Shown: piece after piece, positions 29,298-41,100 of the stretch
Numbering within the stretch: position 1 is the stretch's first letter
How the letters are laid out: each line of letters starts with the position of its first letter
Assembly: GCF_032118995.1 (NCBI RefSeq)
Contig: NC_092661.1
Location: 15,695,006-15,759,005 of the forward strand
Source of the DNA: Asterias amurensis
Taxonomy: Eukaryota > Echinodermata > Asteroidea > Forcipulatida > Asteriidae
Direction of reading: 5' to 3'
DNA: 64,000 bases
Notes under the pieces: generated by a model
Databases searched by the model: none
The model's input: the letters and a program-made list of their open reading frames with translations, nothing else
Told to the model about the DNA's origin: nothing
Made by a program: the position numbers and the translations under genes

Positions 29298-30395
29298 ATG
29301 TCGACACCCAAAGCTGTCACTAAAGTGAAAGAGCGCCGTCACAGCGTGAATGTGACGATGTCAGTGGTCCATAAAACAAACCGGTCTGAAGACAAGAAAC
29401 TGGAGAGACACGTCGAGCATCTCAAACAGAAGGACCACGCCGACAAGGTGCGGCACTGCACCGAGGTCCGCAAGATCGAGAAGGAACTTGAATCCATGCA
29501 GATTCAGGTCCAGAGAGCGAACCGCACTTTCACGAGAAGGGAGACAACGGAGCGTGACGCCCCGTACATGTTCGGCCAGAAGATCGCCGCGAATCAACCG
29601 CGCAAGATCAGGCGGCGAAGCCATCGCGGTGACTCGGCTGCCGCGGCCCTGAACAAGGTCGCAAGTAACGTGGACCTCGGCGGGAAGAATCGATTCCGAT
29701 CGGCGGTGATGGCCGTGTGTGTCGCTAAAGGTATGGGGAGTACCAATTCCTCCCCACAGGATCAGACCAATGAACAAGAGCCATCAGAAGGAAAAGTCAT
29801 CTCGGAGGATAAGATAACTTCTGGAGGAGGTGGTTTTACGACTACGAGAACGCGTAGCCGAACGCACCCAATGGACAGACCCTTCACAAGCCCCGTTAAA
29901 AACTCAAGGCGTTCCTCGTCATTCATGCGTCCAGCGTCGACATCTTTGGATAGCATGCGGACCAGCAATCAAGGGATCAATCCCGCAAGAAGTGCCGGCA
30001 GACGGCACACCGTAGCGAGTCTTGTACGCCCACAGTCACACACGGACTCCCCACCCCCACCATCGACTCTGCCGGACTTGGTGAGTGCTGCCCGTGCAAC
30101 CATCGTGCACGCTGCGGAGTCGGCTAAAGCCGCCTCGATACTCAAACGGAGGGGCAGCGCAGTCAGCACGGTCACGGCTGCCGAGCGGGAGCTCGAAAGA
30201 CGGCGGTCGAGTGCCGCGCTCCGCATGCAGGAGATCAAGACGGACTTGACGAGACGGGACGGGGATCTACAAGATCGGATTAAACTGTTCATCAAGACGG
30301 GCATGCCTGGGGAATCGCTCACCAAGTCACATCGTCGACGGCTCAGTGTATTGCCACTTGAAGTGCATTCAATGGGCTCGAATGACTCCGAATAA
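29298..30395 (+). CDS. Unrecognised basic Ser/Arg-rich protein, 365 aa, single coding exon
   Basis: One uninterrupted frame from ATG 29298 to TAA 30395. Coding character is clear: local GC and CpG are much higher than in flanking DNA and the frame is long. No signal peptide or membrane segment. Residues about 33-75 are charged and likely coiled coil (KKLERHVEHLKQKD...EVRKIEKELESMQIQVQ). The middle is disordered, with SR, RRSSS and proline runs (SPPPPS at 251). RPFTSP stands at 194-199 and LQDRIKLFI at 324-332. The protein is very basic, suggesting a nuclear, nucleic-acid or cytoskeletal setting, but I assign no function. The three-exon gene at 38117-42430, same strand, has RPFTSG and LQQRIQEFI at similar relative places. 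The frame continues upstream without an ATG, so 29298 is the first usable start. The stop overlaps 'gaataaatc', a possible poly(A) signal. Confidence 0.8.
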   Translation: MSTPKAVTKVKERRHSVNVTMSVVHKTNRSEDKKLERHVEHLKQKDHADKVRHCTEVRKIEKELESMQIQVQRANRTFTRRETTERDAPYMFGQKIAANQPRKIRRRSHRGDSAAAALNKVASNVDLGGKNRFRSAVMAVCVAKGMGSTNSSPQDQTNEQEPSEGKVISEDKITSGGGGFTTTRTRSRTHPMDRPFTSPVKNSRRSSSFMRPASTSLDSMRTSNQGINPARSAGRRHTVASLVRPQSHTDSPPPPSTLPDLVSAARATIVHAAESAKAASILKRRGSAVSTVTAAERELERRRSSAALRMQEIKTDLTRRDGDLQDRIKLFIKTGMPGESLTKSHRRRLSVLPLEVHSMGSNDSE

Positions 30396-30484
30396 ATCAA
30401 AACTTTGCGGTGAAACAAAACACTAAAAAAGACAAAACATTTTATAAATATGTAAATTATTATCGCGATCTTTTTACTAGAAAA

Positions 30485-30840
30485 CCGGGCTTACGCTGTG
30501 ATTGCAAATTCACCATGGTGTGGGTTCGAATCCCGGTTACAACAATATTATGTTTCTTTGAGCAAGACAATGTTTGCTTCATTTATTGTATTTATCTTCA
30601 ACCGTTGAGGTAGAACATGAATCTTGTCTACCTCTGCCATGTACTTACCAAGTTGGTACATGTGAGGACAGAAATAGTTCTTGTGGTTGATTTTTAGCTT
30701 GGTGCGCTATTTGTTGCTCAGGCTGTATACTCCAAAGGGAGCTATGATAGTTTAGAATTTACTTGAGCGCCATGAATGGTCTCTGCGTGACCGATTTGAG
30801 CTCTGCACGAAAAACACTATTAATTGTTGTTAAATGAAAT
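30485..30840 (+). repeat. tRNA-derived SINE, degraded
   Basis: 'gtgtgggttcgaatcccggt' is a pol III B box, followed by 'tgtttctttgagcaagac', 'gctcaggctgtatactccaa' and 'agggagctatgatagttta', an arrangement typical of echinoderm tRNA-headed SINEs. The A-box side has decayed. It lies just downstream of the 29298 gene. Confidence 0.55.
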
Positions 30841-31059
30841 GATGTGAGAAATTATTAATGTGTTCACTGCGGTCATCAACGTGGCACTCTGCCCTTACTC
30901 AAACTGGCATGCTTGTCGAGTGGTGTATGTCGCCCTCTCTGTTTCAAACCTGCATTTTGAAGCCGAAGAACAAACCATTTGCAAAATAGATTTGAACATT
31001 TTTTTATATACAATGACTTGCTTAGTCACACATTTTAACTTCCCTGACTGAAGACAGTT

Positions 31060-31505
31060 GCTATGTCAAATGGTCGTCGAAGTTGCGAGATAATATTGAA
31101 AGAAAAAAACCCACCCTTGTCACACGAAGTTTTGTGCTTTCAGAAGCTTGATTTCGAGCCCTCAAAATCCAATTCTGAGGCCTCAAATCAAATTCTTGGA
31201 AAATTACTTCTTTCACAAAAACTTCTCACTTCTCAGAGGGAGCTGTTACTCACGCTGTTTTATACTATCAACAGCTCTCCATAACTCGTTACCAAGTAAG
31301 ATTTTATGCTAATAATTATTTTGAATAATTACCAATGGTGTCCAGGGGTCGATTTCACAAAGAGTTAGGACTAGTCCTAACTTAGGACTAGTCCTAGGAG
31401 ATATACAAATTGCATGGATAGTCGTAAGTTAGGACGAGTAACTGGTCCTAACTCGAGATAAGACTAGTCCTAACTCTTTGTGAAATCCACCCCTGTGCCT
31501 TTAAT
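31060..31505 (-). repeat. F1-family repeat (minus sense), split near its end by a palindrome
   Basis: 'gtcgtcgaagttgcgagata', 'gatttcgagccctc', 'ctcataac...' variants and 'aataattaccaatggtgtcca' run to 31344. 'gtgcctttaa' resumes at 31495. The 150-bp element at 31345-31494 lies between. Confidence 0.8.
31345..31494. mobile_element. F3 palindromic MITE ('ttcacaaagagttaggacta') nested in an F1 copy
   Basis: The left 'ggggtcgatttcacaaagag' with 'ttaggactagtcctaac' mirrors the right 'taagactagtcctaactctt' with 'tgtgaaatccacccct'. No target duplication is clear. Family relatives: 42535-42670, 43217-43390 and 45176-45258. Confidence 0.88.
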
Positions 31506-31739
31506 GTCAATGATAGCTGACGATAAACTGCAAATAATTAATATACATAATGCTCGTTGCGTGGCAAACAAATGTGATGAACTTTTGTAGTTGAATTGTT
31601 GAGGACTCAGAAATTAAGGGGACATGCAAAATGCCTTCTGATTAGGAACGTTGGCCCACAAATTAATAGTAATTGTTTTGAAGTGAATATGGTTGGAAAG
31701 ATCTTTTAAAAGTAGAATATATTGTTCGCATAAATATCC

Positions 31740-32032
31740 ATAATATCATAACAAATTTGTGATAATATTGGCTCAATTGGTCATCGAAGTTGCGAGCAAA
31801 TAATTAAAGAAGAACCACCCTTGTTGAACAAATGTTTGTTTTCAGATGCCCGAGAAAGGCTTCCAGCCTGAATTCTTTCTGAGATTGAAATATTTTAGTG
31901 AGAAAATACCTCCTTCTCAAAAACTACTTTATTTCAAAGGGAATCGTTTCTCACATAAGTTTTATACTATCAACAGCTCTTCGTTGCTTGTTTTATACAA
32001 AGTTGTTTCCAAACGTGTCCAGTGCCTTTAAT
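31740..32032 (-). repeat. F1-related repeat, 5'-truncated
   Basis: 'ggctcaattggtcatcgaag', 'ccgagaaaggcttccagcct' and the end 'ccaaacgtgtccagtgcctt'. It belongs to the subfamily seen at 26672-27046 and 36720-36975. Confidence 0.75.
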
Positions 32033-32315
32033 AGTTCTTTTCGGAAGTAGCTAGGCCTATGTGAAACACGAAAGCATCATTACCCCGTCCCACCGTTAGT
32101 CCCATGTTATACCCCCATGGTCACTGGAGACCTATAAGCCTTGAGACACCAAACTCTTTTCAAGATCCTGCTAATCGGATTTGGAACAAACTGTCAGGAA
32201 AGCCGCCTATGTTTACGCTTTTATTCAATCGGTTCATTTGCAGAAGTTAAGCGGCATGACAATAGTAGATTATCTCTTGTTTGCACGCAAGATTTTAACT
32301 GTTAACAGTTATCCT

Positions 32316-32512
32316 GGGGCCAACTTCATTGAGCTGCTTAAGCACAAAAGCATCTAAGCACAACAAAATAATGCTTACTAGAATAAGGTTACCAGTAAAA
32401 CTACCATGTCACATGTACAATTTGTGACTGGTATCCTGCTCATTTCTGCTTAGCAGAAATGTGTCGAGCAATGTTTTTTGCTTAAAAGCAGCTCTCTGAA
32501 ATTGGCCCCTGT
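32316..32512. mobile_element. F6 palindromic MITE
   Basis: 'ggggccaacttcattgagct' to 'gcagctctctgaaattggcccc', with 'catgtcacatgtacaatttg' and 'tttctgcttagcagaaat' inside. About 197 bp. Confidence 0.82.
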
Positions 32513-32719
32513 GTGTAGTTTTGAACGTGTAGTTGATGACAGTGGCCATAATGACAATGGTAGGATTACGTTTGCAGAATAGCAGTGGAAGGTTGTAGAG
32601 CCGTTCATTGAAAGGGTTTGCGATTATAAGAAGTAATTTGGTGTGGAAACAAAAACAGTATTGGGGTTTGCAGTGTGCCATAACAAAGACAGCAAAAAAA
32701 GTAACTTTTGTTTTCTTTT

Positions 32720-33343
32720 TCAAATGATTTCTTTAGGTGAATTTAATTTAATTTAACCTTATTTATTCTTTTATTTAATTCTGTATTTATTTTCCTTATT
32801 TCTTGCTTTTTTATAATTATTTTTCCGTTAATGTTCTGTCTTGTGCTTTTGTAACTTGATTGTTGTAACCTGTTTTGGTCGAGTAAATTTTAGCAATACA
32901 TAATAGCTAGGCTGTTGTAAAAGCACCTATAATTTTTAAATTGTTACTCATACTCTAAAAATGAAAATACCAGGAGACGGACCATTTAATTACGGTGATT
33001 TTGACGCCTTGTTTGTAACAACCGGTCAAATATTGTTGTCGCGGTGTGCATGCTTACAGATGAAAAGTGCCCAGTCTGCACATTCGTGCTTCATTTGGAC
33101 TGAAAAGAAAATGAAAATGGCGTCCAGCAAACACGTGGCCAATGGTTAAGTAGCTGTGTATGAAGTTCAATCCTGGTGCAATTCTACAAAATCGAAAGAC
33201 ATTGAACCAAACACACTGAAAAGGTTCGCGATGATTCTTCACTTATGTCCAAATATCATGCCTGATATCGGCGGATGGTATCTCCAATCCCAACACCGCA
33301 TTCCTCTTTTACCGCAGAAGGACACCTGGCCTAAAATGTTCTT
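32720..33343. other. T-rich stretch and unassigned sequence
   Basis: 32720-32905 is T-rich with 'ttattt' words and could be a retroelement tail. 32961-33338 has two short frames (starting MKIPGDGPFNYGDFDALF and MYEVQSWCNSTKSKD) without splice sites or family. I do not call a gene. Confidence 0.3.
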
Positions 33344-33541
33344 AAAGGAACACGTTGCCGTGGATCGGTCGAGTTGGTCTACTCTTTGAAGAGCGTTTGT
33401 AACCGTTTTGTATAAAATGCATATGGGTGAAAAGATGTTGTAAAAGTAGAATATAATGATACACACAAACACGCCTCGAAAATGCACGGTTTGCCTTTTA
33501 CCTTGTCGACCAACTCGTCCGATCCAAGGCAACGTGTTCCT
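33344..33541. mobile_element. F2 MITE, internally deleted
   Basis: 'aaaggaacacgttgccgtgg' to 'atccaaggcaacgtgttcct'. The left arm is complete, but most of the right arm and the central 'gggagtcaaa' fold are missing, leaving about 198 of 388 bp. Confidence 0.85.
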
Positions 33542-33603
33542 TTCTTTAGACTCCAAGTACACAACGAAGACAGGGGCGGGTGCGTACAACAAACCCCAAT
33601 AGT

Positions 33604-33755
33604 GGGTGCGTTCGTTAAGCTTCCCTGGGTCGACCCCGGTGTGTGGCGTGTTTTTTTTTCCAGGACGAATGTGTGCAGATAATTACCCACGTTCGTCCTA
33701 GGAAAAAAAACGCCACACACCGGGGTCGACTCAGGGGAGCTAAACGAACGCACCC
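33604..33755. mobile_element. G-family palindromic MITE, short form
   Basis: 'gggtgcgttcgttaagcttc' and 'cctgggtcgaccccggtgtg' on the left mirror 'cacaccggggtcgactcagg' and 'ggagctaaacgaacgcaccc' on the right. The centre is 'ggacgaatgtgtgcagata'. Longer relatives: 46138-46434, 49621-49867 and 50332-50574. Confidence 0.88.
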
Positions 33756-33759
33756 TAAA

Positions 33760-35120
33760 AGCACACGTAGCTAAAAAGCCCGGTTGTTCATGTACAGTGT
33801 ATGTGCCTGGTAGGCCTATAGTACGACGTGTGGCTCAACTTTCATCACAACTACAAGACAACAGTGAAATCCTACGCAGTATCAGCAAACAAACTCCCTA
33901 AACATGCTCGCGGACATAAGTGGACGGTCAAACCTACGAAAACAAAATTCCCGGTAGCCTACTTGGATTTCACATCCTTGCTCCGTTTCATGGACTAACT
34001 CTGTTTTCAGTAGAAAAAAAACTTGGTCATATTCTCATGAACAAGTATGGAGACTGATCTCAACAAACCTATTTGAGTTTGTTAGAGTTTAAGAGATGGG
34101 CTCAAAGTAATAATAAAGGCATTCCTTTTTATGCGTGGTTGACTTCCAAAATCACATTGTTTGTAAAAGATTTAAAACAAAAAACAAAAAAAGGGGAAAA
34201 AAATGTCATTGTGCATTTCCAACACATTTTTTTAGCAGGCAAGATACACTCATCAAATTGTAAGAAATTTCTTTGTATGCAGATTCACCACATACGTTTT
34301 GGTATAGGCCTACCGCCCCTATGTGTTTTTTAGTGTTTCGACGTTTAAACAAGATCATAAGGTGCATTCGATCGATAGGGTTAGTTGACCTTGTATGGAC
34401 CTATGATTTTATGATAAGAAAATAATTAGAATAGGCCTACTTATGAACGATTTCTACTCTAAAAGCCCGTTCACATGAGAGTTATTTAGCAAAGGTCCCT
34501 TGCTAAATTGTAGCATGGTTGTAATACTTTACTTAGTGTACCTCGTGTGGATGGACAACAATTTTTTCTATACTATCCAAAATCTCGCTAAACAATGCTA
34601 CATTTTACAACTCTGCCCAGTTAAATTGATGTCGTGCGAATAGCACTGAGTACAATTTGCAAGCTTGATAAAAGAATTTGTACTTCGGTTATTGCAAGAT
34701 GGAATAAGTACATCTCCTGGAATCACCTATAAAACGAACCATATGAAACAGTTTCGGTACTTTGTGGTACTTAGTACTCTGCCCATTATTCACTAATAAA
34801 TATCAGTGATATGTCGTTATTAATGACTTCTGTATCATTTAATATACGATAAGGTGTGGATAACACTTCAAATTAAAGGGCGTGCAGAATGTGAAGAGAT
34901 CATTAAAAGCATACAGGCCAAAGGGTCGAGTTGGTTCCTACTATTTCAATCGACTATTGGAAAAATCAAAATGCCCTTTGGTTTATAGATACAACGCAAA
35001 CGTTATTGTCATTGTGATAAGTGCTGTGTTTTTAACTTATAGCAAGTGAACATGATTACTTGAGCACGAACAGGTGACAGGCACCAACGATTATAACAAA
35101 ACAATAAACAAAAAGTAGAG
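33760..35120. other. No gene supported
   Basis: Only short, compositionally ordinary frames (for example 34073-34333). 'aaagcccgttcacatgagag' at 34462 resembles one end of the 10651 MITE family, but no partner end is seen nearby. Confidence 0.5.
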
Positions 35121-35124
35121 CCTA

Positions 35125-35632
35125 CACTGCGAAAACTGGTGTTAAATTGATTTTTCCTTCTATATGTGACAACGCAAACGTGGTGTTATTTAACCCCATA
35201 AAACTATATCGTTGTTGGAGTTAAAGGAACACGTTGCCTTGAATCGGACGAGTTGGTCTATAAAAAAGCGTTTGTAACCGTTTGTTATAAAATGCATATG
35301 ATTGGAAAGATAATTTAAAAGTAGAATACAATGATCCACACCAGTTTGCCTCAAAATTGCGGCCATTTATGGGAGTCAAAAATTTGACTCCCATAAATGG
35401 CCGACCGTGTTAGCCGACGAGGTAAAAGGAAAACCGTGCAATTTCGAGGCATGTTTGTGTTGATCATTGTATTCTACTTTTACAGCATCTTTCTACCCAT
35501 ATGCATATTATAACAAACGCTTTTCAATGACCAACTCGACCGATCCAAGGCAACGTGTTCCTTTAACACCATGTTGGTGTTGTCACATATTGATACCAAG
35601 AGAATCAATTTAACATCCCAGTTTTTGCAGTG
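35125..35632. mobile_element. Inverted-repeat element ('cactgcgaaaactggtgtta') split by an F2 copy
   Basis: The left 'cactgcgaaaactggtgtta' with 'aattgatt' and 'tatgtgacaacg' pairs with the right 'caccatgttggtgttgtcac', 'aatcaatttaacatcccag' and 'tttttgcagtg'. Outside the inserted F2 element it is about 160 bp. It is flanked by 'ta' on both sides, which suits a TA target. Confidence 0.82.
35223..35568. mobile_element. F2 MITE nested in the previous element
   Basis: 'aaaggaacacgttgccttga' to 'atccaaggcaacgtgttcct' with the centre 'gggagtcaaaaatttgactccc'. The host halves read 'tggagtt' before and 'aacaccatg' after. 'tta' and 'taa' at the ends fit a small target duplication. Confidence 0.88.
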
Positions 35633-36054
35633 TATAGTCACACAAGAGTTGCAAATTTGTATTCAGAAAAAAAAAGTTACTCCAGGTTTAAATTAACAAC
35701 AACAGCTTCTTCCCATACTCAAATAAATACAAAATAACTCACACAACTATTATTTTTGTTATAAATGTTTTTTTTTTTTTTTTTCAAATTCGATCATGAC
35801 AAATTGTTACACAGGATGGTTATTTTTAAGACAGTAAATGAGGATACTGGTCGCTATATAATTACCAACAGTAAGCTGTTTGACATGTAGCCTACTTCAA
35901 GCTTGTGTATTAAAACATTTAATAGTCTCATTATTTTGCAGATATAGCCGTGTGTTTTAATTAAACCGTTAAGGGTTGATAATGTCACTTCATGAAAACG
36001 CTTAAAACGGATTTTCATCACACTCGGCCCCAGTTGGTGTCACTTCGTGAAACC

Positions 36055-36235
36055 GCTCAACCCAAGGCCATCGCAGAGCTGCTTATAAGCGTAAAATGTA
36101 GCTAAGCACAACAAAATATTGCTTACCAGAACGTTATTCCAACCAAAATACCATGTCATGTGTACAATTGTGCCTGGTATCCTGCTCTTTTCTGCTAAGC
36201 AGAAAGGTGTTTCCGCTTAAGCATCCCTGAAATGT
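36055..36235. mobile_element. F6 MITE, degraded
   Basis: 'gagctgcttataagc', 'ctaagcacaacaaaat', 'ccatgtcatgtgtacaattg', 'cctggtatcctgctc' and 'ctgctaagcagaaagg' identify the family. The outer ends are eroded. Confidence 0.65.
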
Positions 36236-36719
36236 ATTGGTCTCTGATCCGTGTGACCTCCAAATTTTCTCTCACATTGAGTTCATTTGGAACTTGTATA
36301 ACTCGCTACATCCTATACATCAATCAAGTGGAAATCTTGAACTTTATCAGCTGACAAGTTGCCATCTTTTGTTCAACCCAAGTGTTCAATGCTGAACATG
36401 GCGCCCATTCTTCAGGGTGCCACACGGGTACATCCTGGCAACGACGGGGTGGTGTCGCCCAGGACAAAGTGTGTGTTGTTGACATCGTCTATTTATTCCC
36501 AAACTTGGGCAAATAGAAAATGACAAATTTATCTGATTTTTTTTGTGTAACGTTGACGATTGTTAAACAAAAATTAGCAACCTCTTAAACAACGGGGATG
36601 ATTGCACAGTATTATTTGGTTTTTAAACCGTTCGGTTTAATCCAATTATGTAGATTATGCAATAACTGACATGTTTTAATTTCATTTTAAAAGGTGGACG
36701 CCTTTAAGATATTGTCATT

Positions 36720-36975
36720 AATCCTGAATGGTTAAGAAAATAATGAAAGAACAAAAGAAGTGCACACATTTTGGGTGCTTTCAGATGCCCGAGAAAGGCT
36801 TTAGGCCTGAAGTCTTTCTCAGATTCAGACATTTTAGTGAGAAATTACCTCTTTCTCAAAAACTACATTATTTCAGAGGGAGTCGATTCTCACGTTTTAT
36901 CAACAGCTCTCTAAGCCGCTATATGCTAATATATATGTTGAGGAATTACTAGTAGTAGTGTCCAGTGCCTTTAAT
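36720..36975 (-). repeat. F1-related repeat, truncated
   Basis: 'cccgagaaaggctttaggcc', 'ctcagattcagacattttag', 'ctctttctcaaaaactacat' and 'gtgtccagtgcctttaa' match the subfamily at 31740-32032. The stretch 36976-38116 holds no supported gene; part is upstream DNA of the 38117 gene. Confidence 0.72.
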
Positions 36976-38116
36976 CTAATTTCAAACAACCCTGTTCAAA
37001 TCGTCGTCTTTCTTGATTCTGTTTAACCACCGGTGTACATTATGGACTTGTTTCTTTTGGGACCAGACTGTGACGGGATACTTAAAACAACTAAACAAAC
37101 AATGCGTCACGCTCTTTACAGGTTAAGCAAAATCAACAGCAAATCGAGTTACCTTTTGTGTCCGAAACCCATTTCTAACCCATGCAGGAATGTTAGGCCG
37201 ATCTCTCCATAGAAAAAAAAACGACCAGCCGTGGGGGATTATTATTACCAAGCCATGTTCATATCTCTGTAAACAGTACGGCAAAATTACCAGCAAGTCA
37301 AAGTTCTAACAGAGGGGAATAATGGCGTTAACGCTTCGTATCTGAAAATTATGACTTTGTACTTTAGGAAAGCACTTCAACGGAACCAGGAATACTTGAT
37401 GGCTTATAGGCGGGGAATAAAATAGAAAATACACGGCATCATACAACAGCAGTGCCGTGGTCAACCAAAACGTTTAGACGTCTGATGTTGAAACTTACAA
37501 CATAATTCGAAATCGAATTGAATCGTCTAATTGAATCGTCTAATTGAAAGCAAAGTGATAGGGCCTATCTCTATTAAGAACTGAAGTTGGAAATACATAA
37601 AGGACATAGTATCATCTGCATGCAGCTATGTGTTAGTTATTGAATATCTGTTAATTTGCTCGACTTTTCGGTTGTCTATGGTCTTGCGTATCTTCACAAG
37701 GAATGCTGGCTACCGAGAAATGCTTCATCATGTGAAAACGGATCCTGTTGGTCTACACCAACTTGTGACATAGCTACTGCAGTATTCCAGAAGGAATTCA
37801 AGTCATTGGCTGCTAAGAAACAAATCAAAGCTAAGTTCGTTTTCAGAACAAAGCAACTTTCCCAGCTGGAATAGTTTCTCATTCAAAGAGACATTGAAAA
37901 CGGAGGTTAAGACATTCTGGGCACTATTGTAAAAGATTCTTCATCCATGCCGTGATGGGTTTTATTCCTTTTGTTCAAACGCCATAACTACTTCATGGAC
38001 TTTAAAAATAGCTTGATATTTTGAAGACAAACAAATTTTATGATACCTTTGACTGCGAGAGTACATACAATACAGCTGTATATATTCGGCATGATGATAT
38101 AATTTTTAACTAAATA

Positions 38117-41100
38117 ATGGCCGGGAATAGTATTCGATTCACCACGGCCATGGATGATGGCCGGCCGACCAAGGACCCACCGGTCACCGAGGAAGGACAG
38201 TCGGGTCGCGGTGGTGGGTTTTACGACAACAGTGACGCTAAGCTGGCTAACAAGACAGAGGACCACAGGTTGACTCTGGCTATAGAGGGGATCAGATTAG
38301 AGAAGTATCGAAGTGTGATCGACATTGATGATGATAAGAAGAAGGTGGGTTTTTGTTTCAATTTCATATCAATCTGAAATGAAGGCTTTAAAAAGGATGA
38401 AAATGTTAACATTTGCCAGCGTGGGAGTTGGAAACTAACAATGTTTAGTTTCTAAACAAAAAAGGCCAAGCATGGAGTCGAACTTGCCCCATAAATAGTG
38501 CCAAATACGCTGGGCTCCCTCCGAAAGACAACTCGTCTCGCTTGCCCATCAACAAACATGGCGCAGACGATGTTTTTTTTTTTTTTGCATTAAAGTGTTT
38601 ATCCTACACCAAAATGAGCGTGCACATTGTTCAAGTTAATGTGCTTTTTCGAATGCGCTATTACGGTTAAAGTGACACAACTGGGAGAAAATAACGGCAT
38701 AAAAACGTGCGTTTCAATAATTTCACCTCCTGGAGAGAGACAGGCGTAGGGCAAAGAAGGGGAGGGAGTCCAGCGTATTGAGCATTATTTATGGGGCTAG
38801 GAGTTGAACCAAAGCTCACAATAAGGCCAACCTATAACCACCATAACTCTCTTTGGCATTAAAGTGTACCATACCTCTAGTTTATTCAGGTTATTCTCAA
38901 AGCAGTGTGGAATCAGCTACATTTTGGTAATTTAAAGCATTATTTTGGATAAGTGTGTTGACAATATAACAAGTAACCAAAAAAACTGAAAGCACGATCA
39001 TGGTATTATTTTCGTAATGGGAAATATCAATAAAAATAACGGAACACAATTGAGAAAAAAAAAAGTGTAGTCACTAAACCTTTTTTTTTTTTTTTTTCTC
39101 AGTTGTGTTCCGTTATTTTTATTGATATTTCCCATTGCCTGCTCAGCATATCCAGTTTATTTTGTATCTAATTATTTTTTCGTGCCATGTTTGCTTTTAA
39201 ATGATTGTCTTAATCAGCTTTTTATTTCCTGTTTACTTCTATTTTGCCTAGTTTTTGTTTTGTTTGCATTTGATTTTGTTACTCCCTACGTGAAATCTTT
39301 TGGAGTTTGATGTTTGTGTTGTATATATTCTTGCCATGCCTTTATTAAAAGATTGGTCTGGGGGATTGCAGTTGGAGACCGGTCCATTTTTGATTTAGGG
39401 GTAAACATTTAATTTTTCAGTGCCTCTGTTTTATTTTTGGTGCATGAAGTGGATTGGTCCCTGACTGCGGTCCTTTGGATTGACTTTAAATCCCTCCCAT
39501 TGAGAGTGAACTGTTTTCTAAATAATCTCCGTTTTTGAGTGTTATAGTTTTTACGCCATTTTAATTTTGATTGTAATGTTTTACTCATATGTTTAATTAA
39601 TTACTTTTAAGTAACTGTTCTCACCCTTTATAGGAGTGTACAGTACTTCTCCCTCTCAGTCTTTCTGTGTAAGATTTAGGCAATTTTAAATAGTAATGTA
39701 ATGTTTTACTCCAAATTTTTAACTATGTAACTGTTCATGTAATTCTGCTGCTGGCAGCGAATTGAATAGAATTTTAATAAACCATTGAATAATAATAATA
39801 ATCCTACTGCCACTATTTCATTTATTTAAAATTAATATAGTATCTTATCTACTCAAGTGTGGTATTTTTTAATCGATGAGAGTAATATGGCAATGGTAAT
39901 GATATGAGTGTACAGACATTTTCATGCATGATCATACCATTGCCCAACGACCAATCTTGAGATTCAAAACAATAACCCGCTCAGTTCAGAGCTTTGCTTG
40001 TTTCTACCTCCATGTTTTTTTTTTTTTTTTTTTTTGGGGGGGGGGGTGGGGGGAGATATTTGTGTGTTTAATTTTTACATTCATGCACTGATAGGTGAAA
40101 TCCAAACCAATCAATAGGCCTATATGATAAACACAATACTAGAGTTCTGTTTTTTGTTTCTTCGAATTTAGATCATTATTTTGTAATTATGTGATATATT
40201 ATTCTTTTAGGTAAGGAAGGGTTTCCAAAGCCTTCTCTCGCAGCGGCAGTTGCTGGATGTAGCCCGGGCTGATCGCATCGTAGGCCCCGGGCGCTCACCG
40301 GCGGTAGACAGGGGAACGGAAAACCTGATACTAATGAGGAGGTATAGAACGCAAGGCGGCCAACATGTGAGTGGAAAATAAGTACCATTGCTGTTTTTTA
40401 TTCTCTTGCCTAGTTCGACAGAAATACTTGACAACCAATATATTTATTCCACTCGATATTATCTCATAATCCACCCTGTCATAGGCCTACTGACCATCCC
40501 CTGTCCTCACCACTTACTCCTATTGGTTCACAGCCACCAATTGTTTCTAAAATATAAACTTTGGTTGGCTTTAATTTTCCCGCCTTTTTTTCTGGATCCC
40601 TTCCCTTTATCCTTTGCCTCTTTTTTTTCTATAAATGGATATGTATTTGTTTGTACTTGTTGTTTATGCATATGAAGAAGGTAAAAAAGGCCATCTACCC
40701 TACTCATTTTATTTGACATTTAATATCAAAAGAGGGCGCTGTCGGAAAACATTTGTACACAGTTCTCTGCTAGAAAAAAATAAACAAAACTGAACAAAGA
40801 TGAACATTCAATTTAAAATAACTGTGACAAACTTGACTTGATTGAGCCACTGAAGGAACATGATTCATCAGAAATCAGAAACAAAACAATTTACTTTTCT
40901 TCTTGTTGCTGCACATGAACTTTTAAATTCTAAAAAATGAACGTACTAGGGACAAGTGTAAACAGACTATTTTTAAAAAGTGAAAGAATAATTGTGTAAA
41001 TGTTCTTGCTTATCGGACTCAAGTTCCGATGGCCTAGTTATCAGAGTGTGGATTCGAACCTGGGCCATGACACCTGTGTCCTTGAGGTAGGGAGGCATTA

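Noticed and set aside
29361-30418. Long minus-strand frames opposite the 29298 gene
   Set aside because: The plus-strand frame spans the whole region without interruption and has the ATG and stop context; the reverse frames are broken into two and arise from the same GC-rich composition.
37656-37874. 72-codon frame MLDFSVVYGLAYLHKECWLP...
   Set aside because: No splice sites, no family resemblance and no composition shift; it is antisense to another equally short frame.
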